DNA of 64,000 nucleotides from Bisporella sp. PMI_857 (GCA_021307315.1 JAJSPD010000048.1:62001-126000); one strand, 5' to 3'; shown: positions 13,024 to 25,836, counted from the first letter of the stretch. The notes: generated by a model from the sequence alone, not told the origin. Program-made: numbers and translations.

Positions 13024-14376
13024 TCGTAGCTCGTGATTCAGCTGGAAGGGGAAAAATGAGCGATTGAGCTCCGACGATATCCTTTTTTGACGTGGACGGT
13101 GCAGTGCGTGCCATCCACGTGTAACATTAAGTGGCTCCAATAATGATCAACATTTGCCTACGTCGTTTGGTTGTCGTTCGTATCTACGCGGCCATGTTCA
13201 GGTTTGGATGTTTCAAATGAGTCGAAGATCTTGCAAGCACCGGGCCAGGCAAAACCCTTTGCATTAGGGTGATGCATCGCCAATGCGCGGTGTGCTGGCA
13301 ACCAGATAGAGCATGGCCCGTGTGGCGACAACCAGAACAGCCAGAAGCGCGAATGCACGTATTGTACAGTACCCGTACGGAAAGATAAAAATAAGATGTA
13401 ATGAGAATTGATCCATGGTAAGCGCATCTCGTAAAGGTTAAGTATATAGCTGCCATGATAATAATGCAATGGTACGGTGGTCGCGCGGGACAGCGCATCG
13501 CGTTTTCTTCAGCAGATTGGTATATACTCGGGGATGCTTATTTGCCAATACGCAAGCAAGAGGCAATACTGTAGCCAACACATGTATGACAATATTGAGA
13601 GGCGATGCAATACAGACAGACAGACCACTAAACTGCACATTAAAGGATTCTCCGTGAAATGAGGCCCTTCATGGCAGATCAATCATCATGCGCAATCCGA
13701 TGAATGCACTGTACCTTCTGATCTCCAGCAGCTGCTGTTCCCTTCATCGACCCAGCTGTATGTCTCGAGTCCAAGTTGTCCCGGCATCTGGCTCTACTGG
13801 CTCTGGGTGTGTCGTTTTGAATGCAAGAAAGACCGTGCTCGTGTGTGCTGCCTGTAACTCGCGTTAATATTGCTTGTTCCACGGCGTCGATGCGTCAAAT
13901 GGATATAGTGGATATAGGGACACAGCATCAGCCAAAGGATGTGGCCTGGTACACCCCTCCCTACCAAAGCCTTTTCTGGGTATCAGTTCTGCCGCCTCCA
14001 TGTTTGGCTTGCGGTAATAAAATGGGCGCCACTACGGCCTGTGGGAGGCTGAAAGGAGTCATCGTCAAGGTCGTCGCCGTTGACCACCTCACTGGCACAA
14101 TCATCCTCTTTTTTCTTTGCCTGCCGACGTATCAGAATTCAGAATTGCCTTTCCGCACCAGATTTTAGTGTCGGCCTTGACCTATCCTATCCCCCTATCC
14201 TATGCCTCATCCAGTCATGGAGCCTTGGAAACCCTGCCAAACATTTGCTGCCGTGTCGGTATGATTGGCCCCACGATTATGCAGATTCGCTGGCACAGTG
14301 GCCAACAGCCAGCATTAAGAATGGGCGAAATAGGACCAGGGTTGGATGAGATTAATCGACCTGGAAAAGTGTATTA

Positions 14377-14418
14377 TGTATGTATGTCTGTCTGTCTCTG
14401 TCTGGATGGATGGATGTA
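14377..14418. repeat. TGTA/TGTC/TGGA tetranucleotide microsatellite
   Basis: Short runs of TGTA, TGTC and TGGA follow one another in the intergenic region about 400 bp upstream of the next gene's proposed start. Confidence 0.7.
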
Positions 14419-14805
14419 GGCTGATCAAGGTCTGACATCCCAGCATAATTTTTTCTGCCCACCTCTTTCCATCCTCATGCTGCCTTCTAAACCACCATCG
14501 CCATCTGTCCTGTACTCTCGAATGTTGTCGTTGTCGATGCTCCTGCTGCTGTTGTTGTTGTTGATCGACCCTACTGTTGTATGATTGACTGTGTCCAGCG
14601 ACCCGCTAAATTCCCATTCCCTTATCACTATCTCGCTAAACCTGCAAGCCCCGCAGCCTCGTCTGAAAGAAGCTGTCGTGAGCTGTTACTGTCATCAAGC
14701 AACCAACATATCACCCCCTTCAAAATTCCTACTTATTTTTACTGAGACGGCCATCTCGACGCTGGACAAGCTCGAGATTGCAGCCGCTGACTACCAAATG
14801 GAGCC

Positions 14806-17800
14806 ATGATACAAATGCAGCGGTCCCTCTCTCTGCCAGGCCCGGCACACGCTTCGCCTCGTACGTCAAGCATCATGAGTTCAAGCCTAGGCTCTACTCT
14901 ATCTACCCTACCCATTTCCCAGATGAAAAAGCGCGTATACTGATCGCAAGACGTGTAGCTACATCTCCCACTATCACACATCTCTCTTCCAGAAATTCAA
15001 GCCCACCTCCTGACAGACATGCCGTGCCTTCTCGTCTCCATCGATACCAGTCAAAGAGCCCAACCCGTCCGCCTACCTCCTACCGCGAACCTGTCGCAGA
15101 GAGGGATAGAACGCGCAGTACGATCAGGAATATATCTCCCACACCAATATCTCGCAGACAAGATGTAGCTGAGCCTCTACCAAAACCTAAAGATGCTGCT
15201 GAAACCCCGGCTACTCCCACCAAGCTACCTCAGCTTCCCTTGCTTCAGGACATTTCACAGTATATCAATCCGCAGATGAGTACAGTGGCAGAAGCAAGTG
15301 CTACTACAACTTTGGACGAGCTTGCGCATTTGGTAAGACTTTCCACCTACCAGGAAAGGAAGAGGATCCATTCCCGGATCCGTCTGCAAAGGTCATTGGT
15401 TTCCACAGCACTCTCCGCTCGTCTGGCACGTTGCGGCGCATTGGCACACAGGACTTTGGTTGACAATTTCCGGGTAGACGAGAAGAAGGGATTTGCAAGT
15501 TTATACAATGCCATTCATGATGTGCGGAACTCTTGCGACGCCTTGCGCAAGTATGCCTTGTTGGAGCCAGACATGGACAATGGCCGTCCAAATCCGGCCG
15601 ATGGAGATGATTCTGGCTCGTTGTCGACGTTCATGCATGATCTTCCGGTGCGCTCAAGAGAGACTTTCCTCAATTTCCTGACTCAGATTCGAACGAATCC
15701 CGATTACTTGGCAAGTAGACTCACAAGTCTTACCCAGACCGAACTGAGTGCTTTAACCATATTCCACCAAGGATTGGAGCCCGTGGATTCAGTTTTACCG
15801 TTTCATAGTAATCGTCCCAAAGCTTCTAGTACTCGAAATTCCGCGCATATACCCACTGCAGTTGAGCGTTTGCTTTCTTTTCAGCGTCATGATCCCTTGT
15901 CTGCTCTGATTCATACATGTTTTGCAAATTCAGCTGGTCCTGACTCTGTGGAAGACCGAAGAAGGACTGATGTATGGGCCACCGCATGCGCCAGATTGGT
16001 AAAGGATAATAGACAAGGTACAGATCCATTTCTCTGCAATGTACTCAATATTTGGGTTGCAATGCGAGATTGGTCCGGTCGCAGTAACATGGAATGGTAC
16101 CTCATGAAGATCCTCGAGGAGGGGGCCTTCTTACTAGACAAGCCCGAGGACCAAGCAGGCACACGCATTCATGTTGAGCCACGGAGTGCCAAGGACTCGA
16201 TTGCCGCAGAGGATTTCTATGATGCCGCAGTTCAAGGTCTGTTTGAGATTGTCGATGACCCTGGCGCAGGAGGAATTCCGGAAGGTTTGTTGGAACTGGG
16301 AAATGCCATATTACGAAAGCTTGACCCCAAGCTCCACCATGCCGTCCGGAAATTCTTTATCTCTAAATGGCTCTTTTCAGTCTTTCTTCTCAATGCTATC
16401 ATACATCCCGAGGTAAGGACTCTACCCTGCTGGCCTAGTAAGACTCAGGCTAATATGCATAGACTTATGGCATGATGTCTGAATATCACATAAGTGAATA
16501 TGGCAGGCAAAAGATTCTGAAAGAGGTCGCGATGAGGGCGCAAAAGTTGGTAATCACCAAATTATGGTAAGTTGGAATTATGCCTCAAGATATGCAAAGG
16601 TAACTAATACATTTCGCAGGGAGCCGAAATCGTCAACACCACCAAATATCAAAGAACATATCGATAGTATCATGGCCCGATTTCGTCCCACCCGGCCGTC
16701 AAAGTCCAATGCAAAACTCCTCCCTGCCCGCTCTATCACATCTCTTAGAGAGACTGCAGAGGTGCATCCATACCTTGTTCTTGGCCCGGCTGATCTGATG
16801 GCAATGATTAATGCATTGTTTCCAGACAGACGACCTGCCTCTAGCTCTTTATCTAAAGAACACTTCAATGGCTTACGATCTGGTGGTTCCTCCATATCTG
16901 GCATTTCTGCTACTTCTAGGGCTGTACCGATACCAGCGCCACGTGGTGCGTTTGATAATATGTCAGTGATCAGCAATAGCGCATCCTCTGTCATCAGTGA
17001 GGCAACCACATCCCAAGAGCCATTGCTCAACAATAGCTCAAATTCGAATCAACGGTTTTCACCTGCATCACAGCCATATAATGCTCAGCCCCAGCGCCTT
17101 AGTTATTATGAAGATGATGGATTCGAGCTTCGCATGGCCATTCATGAGATGACCCAGACATTAGGCGTTGATGCCGTGTCAGGTACTTGCCACCCTTGCG
17201 CAGAGAATTGGGCAGTCCTCTTCATTGCCCCAGACGGCCAGAAATTGTCTCCACAAATGAAGCATGATCCTGATGACGAGGCCGAAGAAGAAGAAGAATA
17301 TACCTCAAGCAACGATAGTGATGAGGACATTACCTCTGCTCGGCCGGACCTTGACAAGGACTACCATCAATTACGCGATTCGATTTTGAAACTTGTTGAA
17401 GATTACGAGATTCCTCAGTCTCTTGATTCCCCGCAAGAATCAAAAACTTTTAGCAATCGAACATCAAATTTAGAAAGTCCAAGAAGAAAGATTCGAAGCA
17501 AACCGCCAACTGCTTCACAACCGCAGTCGAACAACCCATACCGTCTCCACCAGACTCCTTCTATGGTTGAGGCAGGAAAGCGCCAGGACACCAAAACCAA
17601 GGCGTCAAATCTTGAAGGTCGCCAGCCTCTTGATTCAGAGAGCCCTCCTATTTTGATCGCCATGTTAGAAGCTGCAGAAAAACAATGCCAAGCACAGTCT
17701 GACTTTGTCAATGCTCATTTATACTGGAAAACGTTAAATCAGCTACACCAGCTGTCTTCGAAATCCTTGAAACAGGATGGGTACGCCTCGTTATTGAGCA

Positions 17801-20222
17801 TATTCTCCAGAGGACCTAGAGATATCATACGACGCTCTACGAGTGCTGTCGAGGAATACGACGCATGGTTAGTATGGCTGAAGCAGTCTCAAGAGCGACA
17901 TGACATAATTATTGATTCTATGATGAAACGTCTTAAATCCTTACGAGATAAAATGTGGTATGTTACGGATGTGAGGAACTCGAAGCCTTATGAGAATGCA
18001 AGAAGCATTGCAGTTGCGCTCAAGTGGATGGCAGCGCCTAAGAAAAGCCCCAAACTACCACTAACGTCTATGCGGCCGCGGAACAATTCGCGTCTGTCGT
18101 CTACAAACAACTTCCTCCTCAAGAGTGAAACTCAAATCCTGGCTGAAATCGCTGCTTCGGAAGAGCAAGGAGGACCAAACAAGCTATCAGATGAGCAATC
18201 AGAAAACACTCAACGGTGGCTATCTCAATTTGGCATCGAGAACTTCTGTAAAGGCGAAGAAAGGATCCATAGATTCTGCTTGGAAATCGAGGCTTGTATC
18301 AACAAGCTCGTTGGTGACAACCTTGTAGATGCCCCAGATCTGTGGTCCAGTGATCTGTACTTTCGAGATAAGCGGATTCTGGATAGTGGTAGGCAAAGAG
18401 GCGATACCCTACTCAACAACTTTCGATCATTGAATCTTTCAGGTGATGATATCAACGAGTCCGAAACTGGGCGCCGAGGTTTGAGAAGTACAGACTTCAA
18501 TCGGACTGGGAGCAGAGATCTTCGTTCGATGTCCATGAGGAATGGTTCCCAGCAGAGTTTTGACTCGGGCAGGTACAGCATGTCTAGGATCAGTACTAGT
18601 GGAGATATGTTTGATACACACGACTACTTTGGCATGGCGAGCCCTGTCTTGACGATTGATTCTTCAACAACTTTCTGGTCTCCGTTTCAGACTCGCACGC
18701 AATCACCGACGACAAGTATGAGCAGTGTGCGACCAGGAACCTCTTCGTCAACAAACGAGACTGTTATGCTGAGAGAGGAAAGAGCGAGTCTAGCGAAGCA
18801 GCGCTTTATCACAGACCTAAAACAAACGCTGACAAGCTTGCTTATAAGTGATCTTGGCACTCTTGTGTTCTCACAAGGAAGCGAGACAGATTCTTGGTTC
18901 TCCAGTGATCTCGGCCAAGATTGCATGGATCGAAAGGAACGAGTTGAGCGTAGAGCACGAAAGAAGAACAAGAGGCGGACACTGGAGAAGAAGAGAAGCT
19001 TTAGAGATCTCCGAAGTGCTCAAATTACAGATGTGCCATTTGAACGACCTGATAGCATCCATGAGCGGCCTGACAAGGGAGCAAGTTTGAGACCGTCGTC
19101 GGAGCAACATACCCCAGATGTGCATTCAATTGCAGAAAGTTCATCCACAAATGACACTGTCATATCTGGCGCGCGCAAAGCTGCAAGGGAGGCGGATTCA
19201 CGGAAAAACATTGTCAAGGATATGGAGTCACCAGACTTTCCATATAGGAACGCGTTCCAACGTTTACTTCGCATGTTCTCGGTTCACCCGAATCCATATG
19301 CAAAGTTGAACGCATTGTATGAGCTAGAACAACTCATTATAGCTTATCTTACACCTTCTAATACTCGACGACCACGACTACGCAGTGATGCAATAACCTC
19401 ATCCTCACCTGATGTGCATCAGGTCAGCAGTCTCGCTGCCGGAGATCCCATGCCAAACACACCACGTGCCAAGAACTTGGAAGAAGCCATCGATAACTGC
19501 AAAGAAAGGAGGTCACATACAATTGGCGTGGGCGACAATTCCTCATCTACGCATCGTGGGACAGATCGATTCATCAATAGTCCACTCCGGCCAGCACAGA
19601 CATGATTGTCGATGTGCTTCAAGACCTTTTCCGTGACGCAGATATCCGGCCAAAGACCCTATTCCGTGATCTACAATTTATTGCATCGTTCGTACCCGCT
19701 CCCATTCTGGATAAGACCGAACGTGGCAAGGCTTTTTGGGATGCAGGTCTCGCAGCCTTGGGACTGAAGCAAGACGTATGCCGCACCATGATTGAAGTGG
19801 CTGACGAGATCGTACAACACGATATCAAACAAGTCGAGCGTCGCAAAACATCATCCGTCAATGATGCGCTTCCACCAGTCACCGCAAGCAGCGAGGTCCT
19901 GAAATATGGCATGGAGGATGCGGCGAAGATGCTTACGATCACAGCTAAGGAAGGAGAGCCAGCTGCAGAACGCGAGCTGGGTATCTTCTACATCGCGCAT
20001 CCAGACCTCGTGGAAAAGGTGACTGCACCGCTCAGCAAGCCGCGCGAGACTTTCAAGGCACAGGTTATGGACATGCATGGAGGTGGGAATGCTAGCAGGG
20101 CTGATCCGGCTACGATGTGCATTGCGTTCCACTGGATGGAACTGAGCGCCATAGGAGGCGATGATCTCGCCAAGCGCTATCTAAGACAGAGGGAGAGCCA
20201 GGAAATCAACGAGATCCCATGA
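14806..20222 (+). CDS. large conserved fungal protein, possible RasGAP-like helical region
   Basis: Model join(14806..14860,14923..16412,16463..16566,16620..19511,19595..20222), about 1722 aa. Introns 2 and 3 are firm (GTAAGG...CATAG; GTAAGT...CTAAT...CGCAG). Intron 1 and the ATG at 14806 are inferred; otherwise the first in-frame ATG is at 15276. Intron 4 (19512-19594) is a best fit, because two long frames overlap there and must join to reach STDMIVDVLQDLFRD; a frameshift is possible. After a basic, disordered N-terminus comes a helical region (about residues 190-560), with RLLSFQRHDPLSALIHTCF, FFISKWLFSVFLLNAIIHPE and SEYGRQKILKEVAMRAQKLV. This resembles RasGAP-type folds in spacing only. 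The middle is acidic and disordered; the conserved tail has RPKTLFRDLQFIASFVP. I do not recognise the family firmly. The length suggests a scaffold or small-GTPase regulator (inference). Confidence 0.72.
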
Positions 20223-20903
20223 CCGATCTAGAAAATATTATCCCACCTGTAGGGATTCTTAGATATGGATATAAGATATGTGTATATGGGTGTGGGAGGT
20301 TATGCTGTTTAAGAAATATACGAAGATACCTTTGAAGCATTTAGCGTGCGATTTGGTATTCGGTTTAGGAGTTTGGCATTGGGCGGGAACCAGAACGGGT
20401 TGTTTGATACATCATATGCATTTTCTATGGTCTTGCGATGAACGATGAACGCAAGACAGTACTTTTATAATAAAATAGATAGACTGGCTGGACATGAATG
20501 AACAGGCTCTCATAACAACATCCATTCCACCGCACGTGATCAGACCCTCTTCTCTGAAGTCTCGCTTGTTAAAAGGGGCAAACCCACCTTATGGCCAACT
20601 ACCCAAAGTTCATGATCCCAAAATCACGATGGTTCCCTCTCTAAAAGCACGATCGCGCTTAAACAAGACGTTTATCCGTTCTTACGGCCAAGAACCACAC
20701 CTCCTAACCCCCAGCTCCCAAGGCTGAAAGTGGCTTGCTCAAGCTGAACAGCCACACACCCTGCATATCGTAACCCAACGATGACCCGCGCGGGCACCTT
20801 CAGGCCTACCTTGATAAATATATACTACTCACAACCTTCATCCATGCGCCACCTCACCTTACGCAAACAACACAAAAAAAAAAGAAAGGAGGAAAGGAAG
20901 ATC
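20223..20903. other. intergenic with a CACGTGAT site
   Basis: Terminator/promoter spacer between two plus-strand genes. It holds CACGTGAT at 20533-20540. A purine-rich run (about 20870-20900) directly precedes the next start codon. Confidence 0.4.
20533..20540 (+). promoter_or_regulatory. CACGTGAT element
   Basis: Lies about 365 bp upstream of the STAND-N/beta-lactamase-like start codon; same octamer as in other intergenic regions of this window. Confidence 0.4.
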
Positions 20904-23060
20904 ATGGACCCGGTAACGATAACAGCGACAATCTCCTCGGTGACACTAACGCTAGCGAAAGCCTCGAAAGCGCTCTGCACGCTCTTCGAGGTGTACACGT
21001 CGGCGCAGCGCACCCTATTCCTCATACAGGCGGAGTGCACCGTGATCACGGCGGCGCTGTCGTCGATCCAGACGCACGTGTCGTCTCCCGGGGTGGGATC
21101 CCCGCAGAAGCGGCCGTCGCCATGGACGCCCGAGGTTATCGCGGCGTTGGACCTGAGCCTGCTCGGCTGCTGCATGACGCTGGAGGTCTTGGAGAAGGAA
21201 ATCGGCGAGATGACGGGGGAGGTGAGGCTTGAGAGCACGTTGAGGGGAAAGCTAGGACGCATGGGGAAGGCGAGGTATGTATGGAGGGAAGACAGCATGG
21301 TGGCATTACTGGGGCAGATGAGAGGGCAGAGCGCTGCGTTGGGAATCCTGCTTAAGGCTGTCGAATTGTAAGTTATTTTGCTATTCGCCGTCATTGATCC
21401 TGTCTGTGCGGAAGAGGAGAAGACGATGGGGCTAGAGCGAGATGTTTATGGAAGGTGAATTTTAGCAGACGGTTGACCAAGTAATAGTACTTCCATCGAT
21501 CGCATCCGCCAAATCTTGGAATCAGGAAGACCTGTATTCCGCGCCGTGGAGCGAGATTCGGCTAGCATCAGGGAGACAAACACGTCAAAAAGATATCCAA
21601 AGTCGATCGCTGAGATGTCGATGGCGAAGCCAGAAAGCATATATGACATCATCAAAGATAATGGCGGCTACGCCGATTTTGATAGCCTTGAAACGGATGA
21701 CGAAAGCTGGAGTATCTCATCCGAAAAGATTGATGATACATTCGGCCGCTTAGATCAAGGGATGACGCGGCCATTCGAGGCGTGGAGACGCACTGATCAA
21801 GAAGGGATGATAGAGCCGCAATCAATTCCACCTGGAATCAATTTCGCTCAACTCAGCATACAACCTAAGCCTCCTGTTCGTAGGAAACCAATCAGTCACC
21901 CCGTCGCACCAACCCCTGCACCCTCAATCCTTCCTCCCACAACCCCCATGCCTTGGGAGATCCGCTCCTCCTCCTCCTTACTCCAAGAAATCCAAGCCAT
22001 TCACAAAAAGTCGCAAGTCCCGGGCATTGCTGTTGGGATGGTCATCAATTCCCAGAGCGAGATTTTCGTGGCCGGCGTTCGCAAGCACGGAAACTCTACA
22101 CCCATAGTCCGCACGGATGCATTCAGCATATCTGGACTCACAGAGATAATGACCTCGACGGTGCTTGCACGATTCGTTGAGCGCGGAAAGGTGCGGTGGA
22201 CCCAGAGGATTGATGAACTCCTTCCAGAATTTTCACAGATCTCACATCAGCAACACAGCGAAACGACACTAGAGATGTTGGCGGCGCATCTCTCTGGTAT
22301 TTCTGAACCCATATATGCCGTGGAAAATGGTCAGCTATGGGTATATCTGTGCGGAAGCCTTATTAATGGGGGTGAAGGTAGACGAGGAATAGCTCTCGCC
22401 TATCTCCGTCGGCCGCCCGACAGAGCACCCGGGACAAATTTCTGGCACTGGGGTAACTATGCAATCATCGGGCTGATACTCGAGCGTCTTGCGGGTGTAC
22501 CATTCGAAGTCGTCATGAAAAACGAGCTTTTTGATCCACTTGAAATGTACCACACTGGATTCGGCTACGCGGACGTTGTCCGCAATTCTCAGAGCGCGAA
22601 TCCCACGCAGCCCTGGCCACATGAGTATACCGATGGATCGCCTATGATCAATGTAAAGACCTCTGACCTTCACGACAGGTCAATTCTTCCACCCGCGCTT
22701 CATCCCTGCGCTGGAATACATAGCTCTCTCCCAGATCTATGCACCTTTCTTCAGTTGCACCTCGAATCGCTCATGGTTAAGTCAAAAACTTCGTTCTTGA
22801 AGAAAGAGAGCCTCGAGATGCTACACAGTCCTGTCGGAACGTCTACATCGACCAGATGTTCTATGCATAAGAGTCAGCGGAATTGGGCTGGGGGCGAAAC
22901 TTGGTCTTTCCGAACAAACAGTCTGGGCTTTGCTGCGAGCGTTTGGTTTGCACCACGAGTAAAAAAAGCAATAATTTCTTTGGTAAATCTTTCTGGGGAT
23001 AGAGGACATCAGGTAGAGGACGAATGTGCCTCGGCGTGTACAAGATTCAACCTGCATTGA
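20904..23060 (+). CDS. fungal STAND N-terminal domain fused to a catalytically dead beta-lactamase-like domain
   Basis: Model join(20904..21367,21482..23060), about 680 aa; an alternative acceptor would start exon 2 at 21488. Start MDPVTITATISSVTLTLAKA. Residues 1-160 look like the fungal N-terminal domain of STAND/NLR-type proteins: hydrophobic helix, then LFLIQAECTVITAALSSIQ and LSLLGCCMTLEVLEKEI. After a Pro-rich linker, residues about 320-680 align with the class C beta-lactamase/LACTB fold: VPGIAVGMVI, VLARFVERGKVRWTQRIDEL, TTLEMLAAHLSGI, NYAIIGLILERLAG, ELFDPLEMYHTGFG. The active site is gone. The SxxK block of the family (F-x-I-G-S-I-T-K) reads F-S-I-S-G-L-T-E, so Ser is Gly and Lys is Glu. 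YSN is replaced by HWG, and the C-terminal HxG/KTG motif is not visible. I infer a pseudoenzyme with a signalling or ligand-sensing role. Confidence 0.8.
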
Positions 23061-23542
23061 TTTGGGATTGTAAGACCAGGATTGTCTCTGCAATGATAAG
23101 AATAGGGTGGTTACGCAACATCAATAAAAGATAAGCCTCCATCCAGAAAGGAATTAGAAATGGGCGCCAGTCAGCCTCGCCACATATTTGAGGAAAGCCT
23201 TATACTCCAAAACATATGTGCAGGTGGGACGATGCAACAGTAAAAACTAAACATGGTATTCTGGTACCATTTCCGGAGGTCCGAAACGTCGATCAGAGCG
23301 CCTAAGGAGAGCCTATTCAATATGGCTCGCTAAACCATTCCTAAAAAGGGGAGGGACACGGCAGGGCTGCCAAGACATGCACAGCGGGAGCCAAGTAGCG
23401 GCTATGAAGAGACACCCTGCTCATGTCCTTAGGAAGATATAATCTGAAGTCATCAGCAGGGAACATACGTATTGAGCCCATCGTTCTAAAGTGCTGTTTT
23501 CGATACAGAATTTTGCAGCACTGAACGTTGTAGACTTTAATC
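23061..23542. other. intergenic
   Basis: Spacer between two plus-strand genes; nothing recognisable. Confidence 0.4.
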
Positions 23543-24808
23543 ATGGCCTTGATAAATTCCCAAGCACAAGCATGGGATGCCTACACAGCGCTCGAAATCC
23601 TCCCTCGTGGTAGCTATAGCAGTATTTGCATGGGAACGACGCTAAAGAATACCCGATGTCGCTGGGACATAACCCAAGAGGACGTTATGTCTATACGCAG
23701 AATTCTCGATGAGATGGAGAGAAGCTCACCCATTAATGCCATTCCACAGTTACATCAGCTGGCAAGGTTGAGCTTATGTTATGAACGACACAAAGACATG
23801 AATTGGCAGGCTGTAGATGTGATCAACCGCTGGGAAGCTACAATACGAGCTCTGGCCCAGAATACACAACATAACCGGTGGGAAGAGCAGATTGGCCAGT
23901 TGCAGGAACAATTAGCTACGGCGAAAAGGGAGCGGGACGAAGCAAATGCCAAGGCAATGGATCTTTTTGGGTCAAAAAGTACTATCCAAAGCCTTGAAAG
24001 CACACTCAGCCAACTGCGGTTAGAATGCGCTGAATATAAAGAAACCCTTGTAGAGAGAACAGCGGTCATTGCGCAAGGCAAGGAGGAGCTCGAGAAAGCT
24101 CGACATGAGTTAGGACAGCAGAAAGCTATGAGCAACCAACAAACCATAGGGCTGAGCCATGCACATGGGAGGTTAAAGGAGGCCGCTCTCGAAGAGGAGA
24201 CTGCGAGGGAGATTAGGAAAAACCAAGATACCAAGATCAAGGATCTACTCAATACTCAGAAAAGTCTAGAGTCTACCGTGCAAGAAAAGGATGCAGAACT
24301 TGCAACTTCCGAGGACCTAATCAAGCAACTCACTAAAGCGCAAGACACTCTCAATATGGAGTTTCGAACCAAGCAGGAAGAGCTCGAAAGCATGAAGTCC
24401 CAACTAAAGCAATTGGAGATTGCCTACGGCAACGAAACAACCGAGAACAAAAAGCATGCCGGCACCCAGCAAAATCTCAATTCTGCCATGCAAAAACAGC
24501 AAACAGCACTCGATACTGCTAACTCGGAGATTGAGCAGCTCCAAAAAGACTTCGAGTCAGAAAAGGCCAAGCGCAAAAGTCTATACAACAGCGTCAAGGA
24601 CAGCCTTGATCGCGCGAAACACTCTTCAACATCGAGAATGGTAATGAACGATCAGAATGTTGAAGTGGAATCTGATTATGATGAGACGGAGTCCTTGGAG
24701 ATACTCAATTCACAGAAGCTTATTCATGATCTAAATGAAGAATTGTCGAAACCATTGAGGAAGGTGGTCTCAAGGAAGATGAAGCGGCTGGCATTGTGCT
24801 CAAGTTGA
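23543..24808 (+). CDS. coiled-coil protein with short Cys-motif N-terminus
   Basis: Intronless ORF of 421 aa from an ATG in the context ATCATGGCC. Residues 1-100 form a small globular region with CMGTTLKNTRCRWDITQEDV, reminiscent of the C-x-G-x-T-x4-R-C knuckle found before GIY-YIG/T5orf172-like domains in fungal proteins. No GIY-YIG domain follows here. Residues about 105-370 are almost continuous heptad-like helix rich in E, K, Q, L (EEQIGQLQEQLATAKRERDE), so a long coiled coil. The tail is basic (RKVVSRKMKRLALC). This suggests a structural or adaptor role; no enzyme motif is present. The knuckle resemblance is weak. Confidence 0.72.
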   Translation: MALINSQAQAWDAYTALEILPRGSYSSICMGTTLKNTRCRWDITQEDVMSIRRILDEMERSSPINAIPQLHQLARLSLCYERHKDMNWQAVDVINRWEATIRALAQNTQHNRWEEQIGQLQEQLATAKRERDEANAKAMDLFGSKSTIQSLESTLSQLRLECAEYKETLVERTAVIAQGKEELEKARHELGQQKAMSNQQTIGLSHAHGRLKEAALEEETAREIRKNQDTKIKDLLNTQKSLESTVQEKDAELATSEDLIKQLTKAQDTLNMEFRTKQEELESMKSQLKQLEIAYGNETTENKKHAGTQQNLNSAMQKQQTALDTANSEIEQLQKDFESEKAKRKSLYNSVKDSLDRAKHSSTSRMVMNDQNVEVESDYDETESLEILNSQKLIHDLNEELSKPLRKVVSRKMKRLALCSS

Positions 24809-25836
24809 GGAGGCTGGCAGTTGAGCGGTGAGGTGGATTGAAGTATTTGTATTGATTTTTGGCGCATGGCTGGGATTCCAATCTTGATTTCATAATCTAG
24901 GGGTTAGATGATACAGGCATATGTTATCTTTTTTTTTTTTTGGTTAATTCGTACTGTGAACAGGTCCTTATGATATGTCTTTTCCGTATCTGACTCGGTG
25001 ATGAATAGCCTGCAAAGTGAATGGACCAAAAGTGAATCAAGAAGTTGGCTGTCTTTCTATCCGAGCCACTAGTCCAAGATCTTCCCGTCCGTTGTGGTAG
25101 CTGCTAAGTCTTCGTCCTTGCTCTATGTAGCACTTTCGACAGTGAAGAGCGGCTTCTTAGATAGTATTTGTGTACCTTGAGGAATGAAACCTTGCCGGAC
25201 GCGACTTATACCTGTTGCCTAGGATAGGCTGGATATCGCTAAGTTTTGTAAATGAAGCTGTTTACTCCGCTATATTTGAAATCGATTGGTTTGTGTTCAT
25301 AAACAGCCGGAGTGATGTCAAATGAAGATATATGTTTTCGCAACAGGGCATCGTGCATAACTGTTACGCAAGCCCAATATACTTCCATGCTTTGCTTTCT
25401 TTCGGAGGCAGCGAGCTTTGTTGATGTTGGGCATTTGAACTGCTGTATGGAGAGGCATTTTGTGATACTTTGTCAGCATGCTGCATGAAGGGATTTGTTG
25501 CATCTCCTCCGCAGATGTGAGTATCGTGAGTAGTATTGTGATCAAGGAGTCAAAGGGCAAGAAAAGACGTGATTTATGGAGACATAATGAGGGCCTGAAA
25601 GGCAAATCCAAAGTACTTGCAATGGGAGGAGCTTGCAACTTCCTTCTCAGGTAACTCCCGGCCACTCCTTGCAATCTGAACGAAAACCGAATACTCAATA
25701 ATATATAAAAGATCGAGAGATGTGCCTGTCTTTATTCTAGCCTTATGCATGTTGCAAGACCTTTGAGTTTTATATTCGTAGCCTAGTACCGTATACATAT
25801 GTCTTACATGTTGTACAAGTATGATTATAGAACCCC
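24809..25836. other. intergenic between convergent genes
   Basis: About 1 kb between the coiled-coil gene (+) and SEN2 (-), which converge, so it should hold two 3' ends. Poly-T at about 24930-24941. No gene seen. Confidence 0.4.

Larger units (their letters stand above)
11737..14805. other. 3 kb intergenic region without a supported gene
   Basis: The short open frames here have no recognisable motifs and do not splice together. Visible items are a CACGTGAT element (13016-13023), a CACGTG (13116-13121), a tetranucleotide repeat (about 14377-14418) and TGCTGCTGTTGTTG near 14540. The last 200 bp are pyrimidine-rich and likely hold the promoter and 5' UTR of the next gene. Confidence 0.45.
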
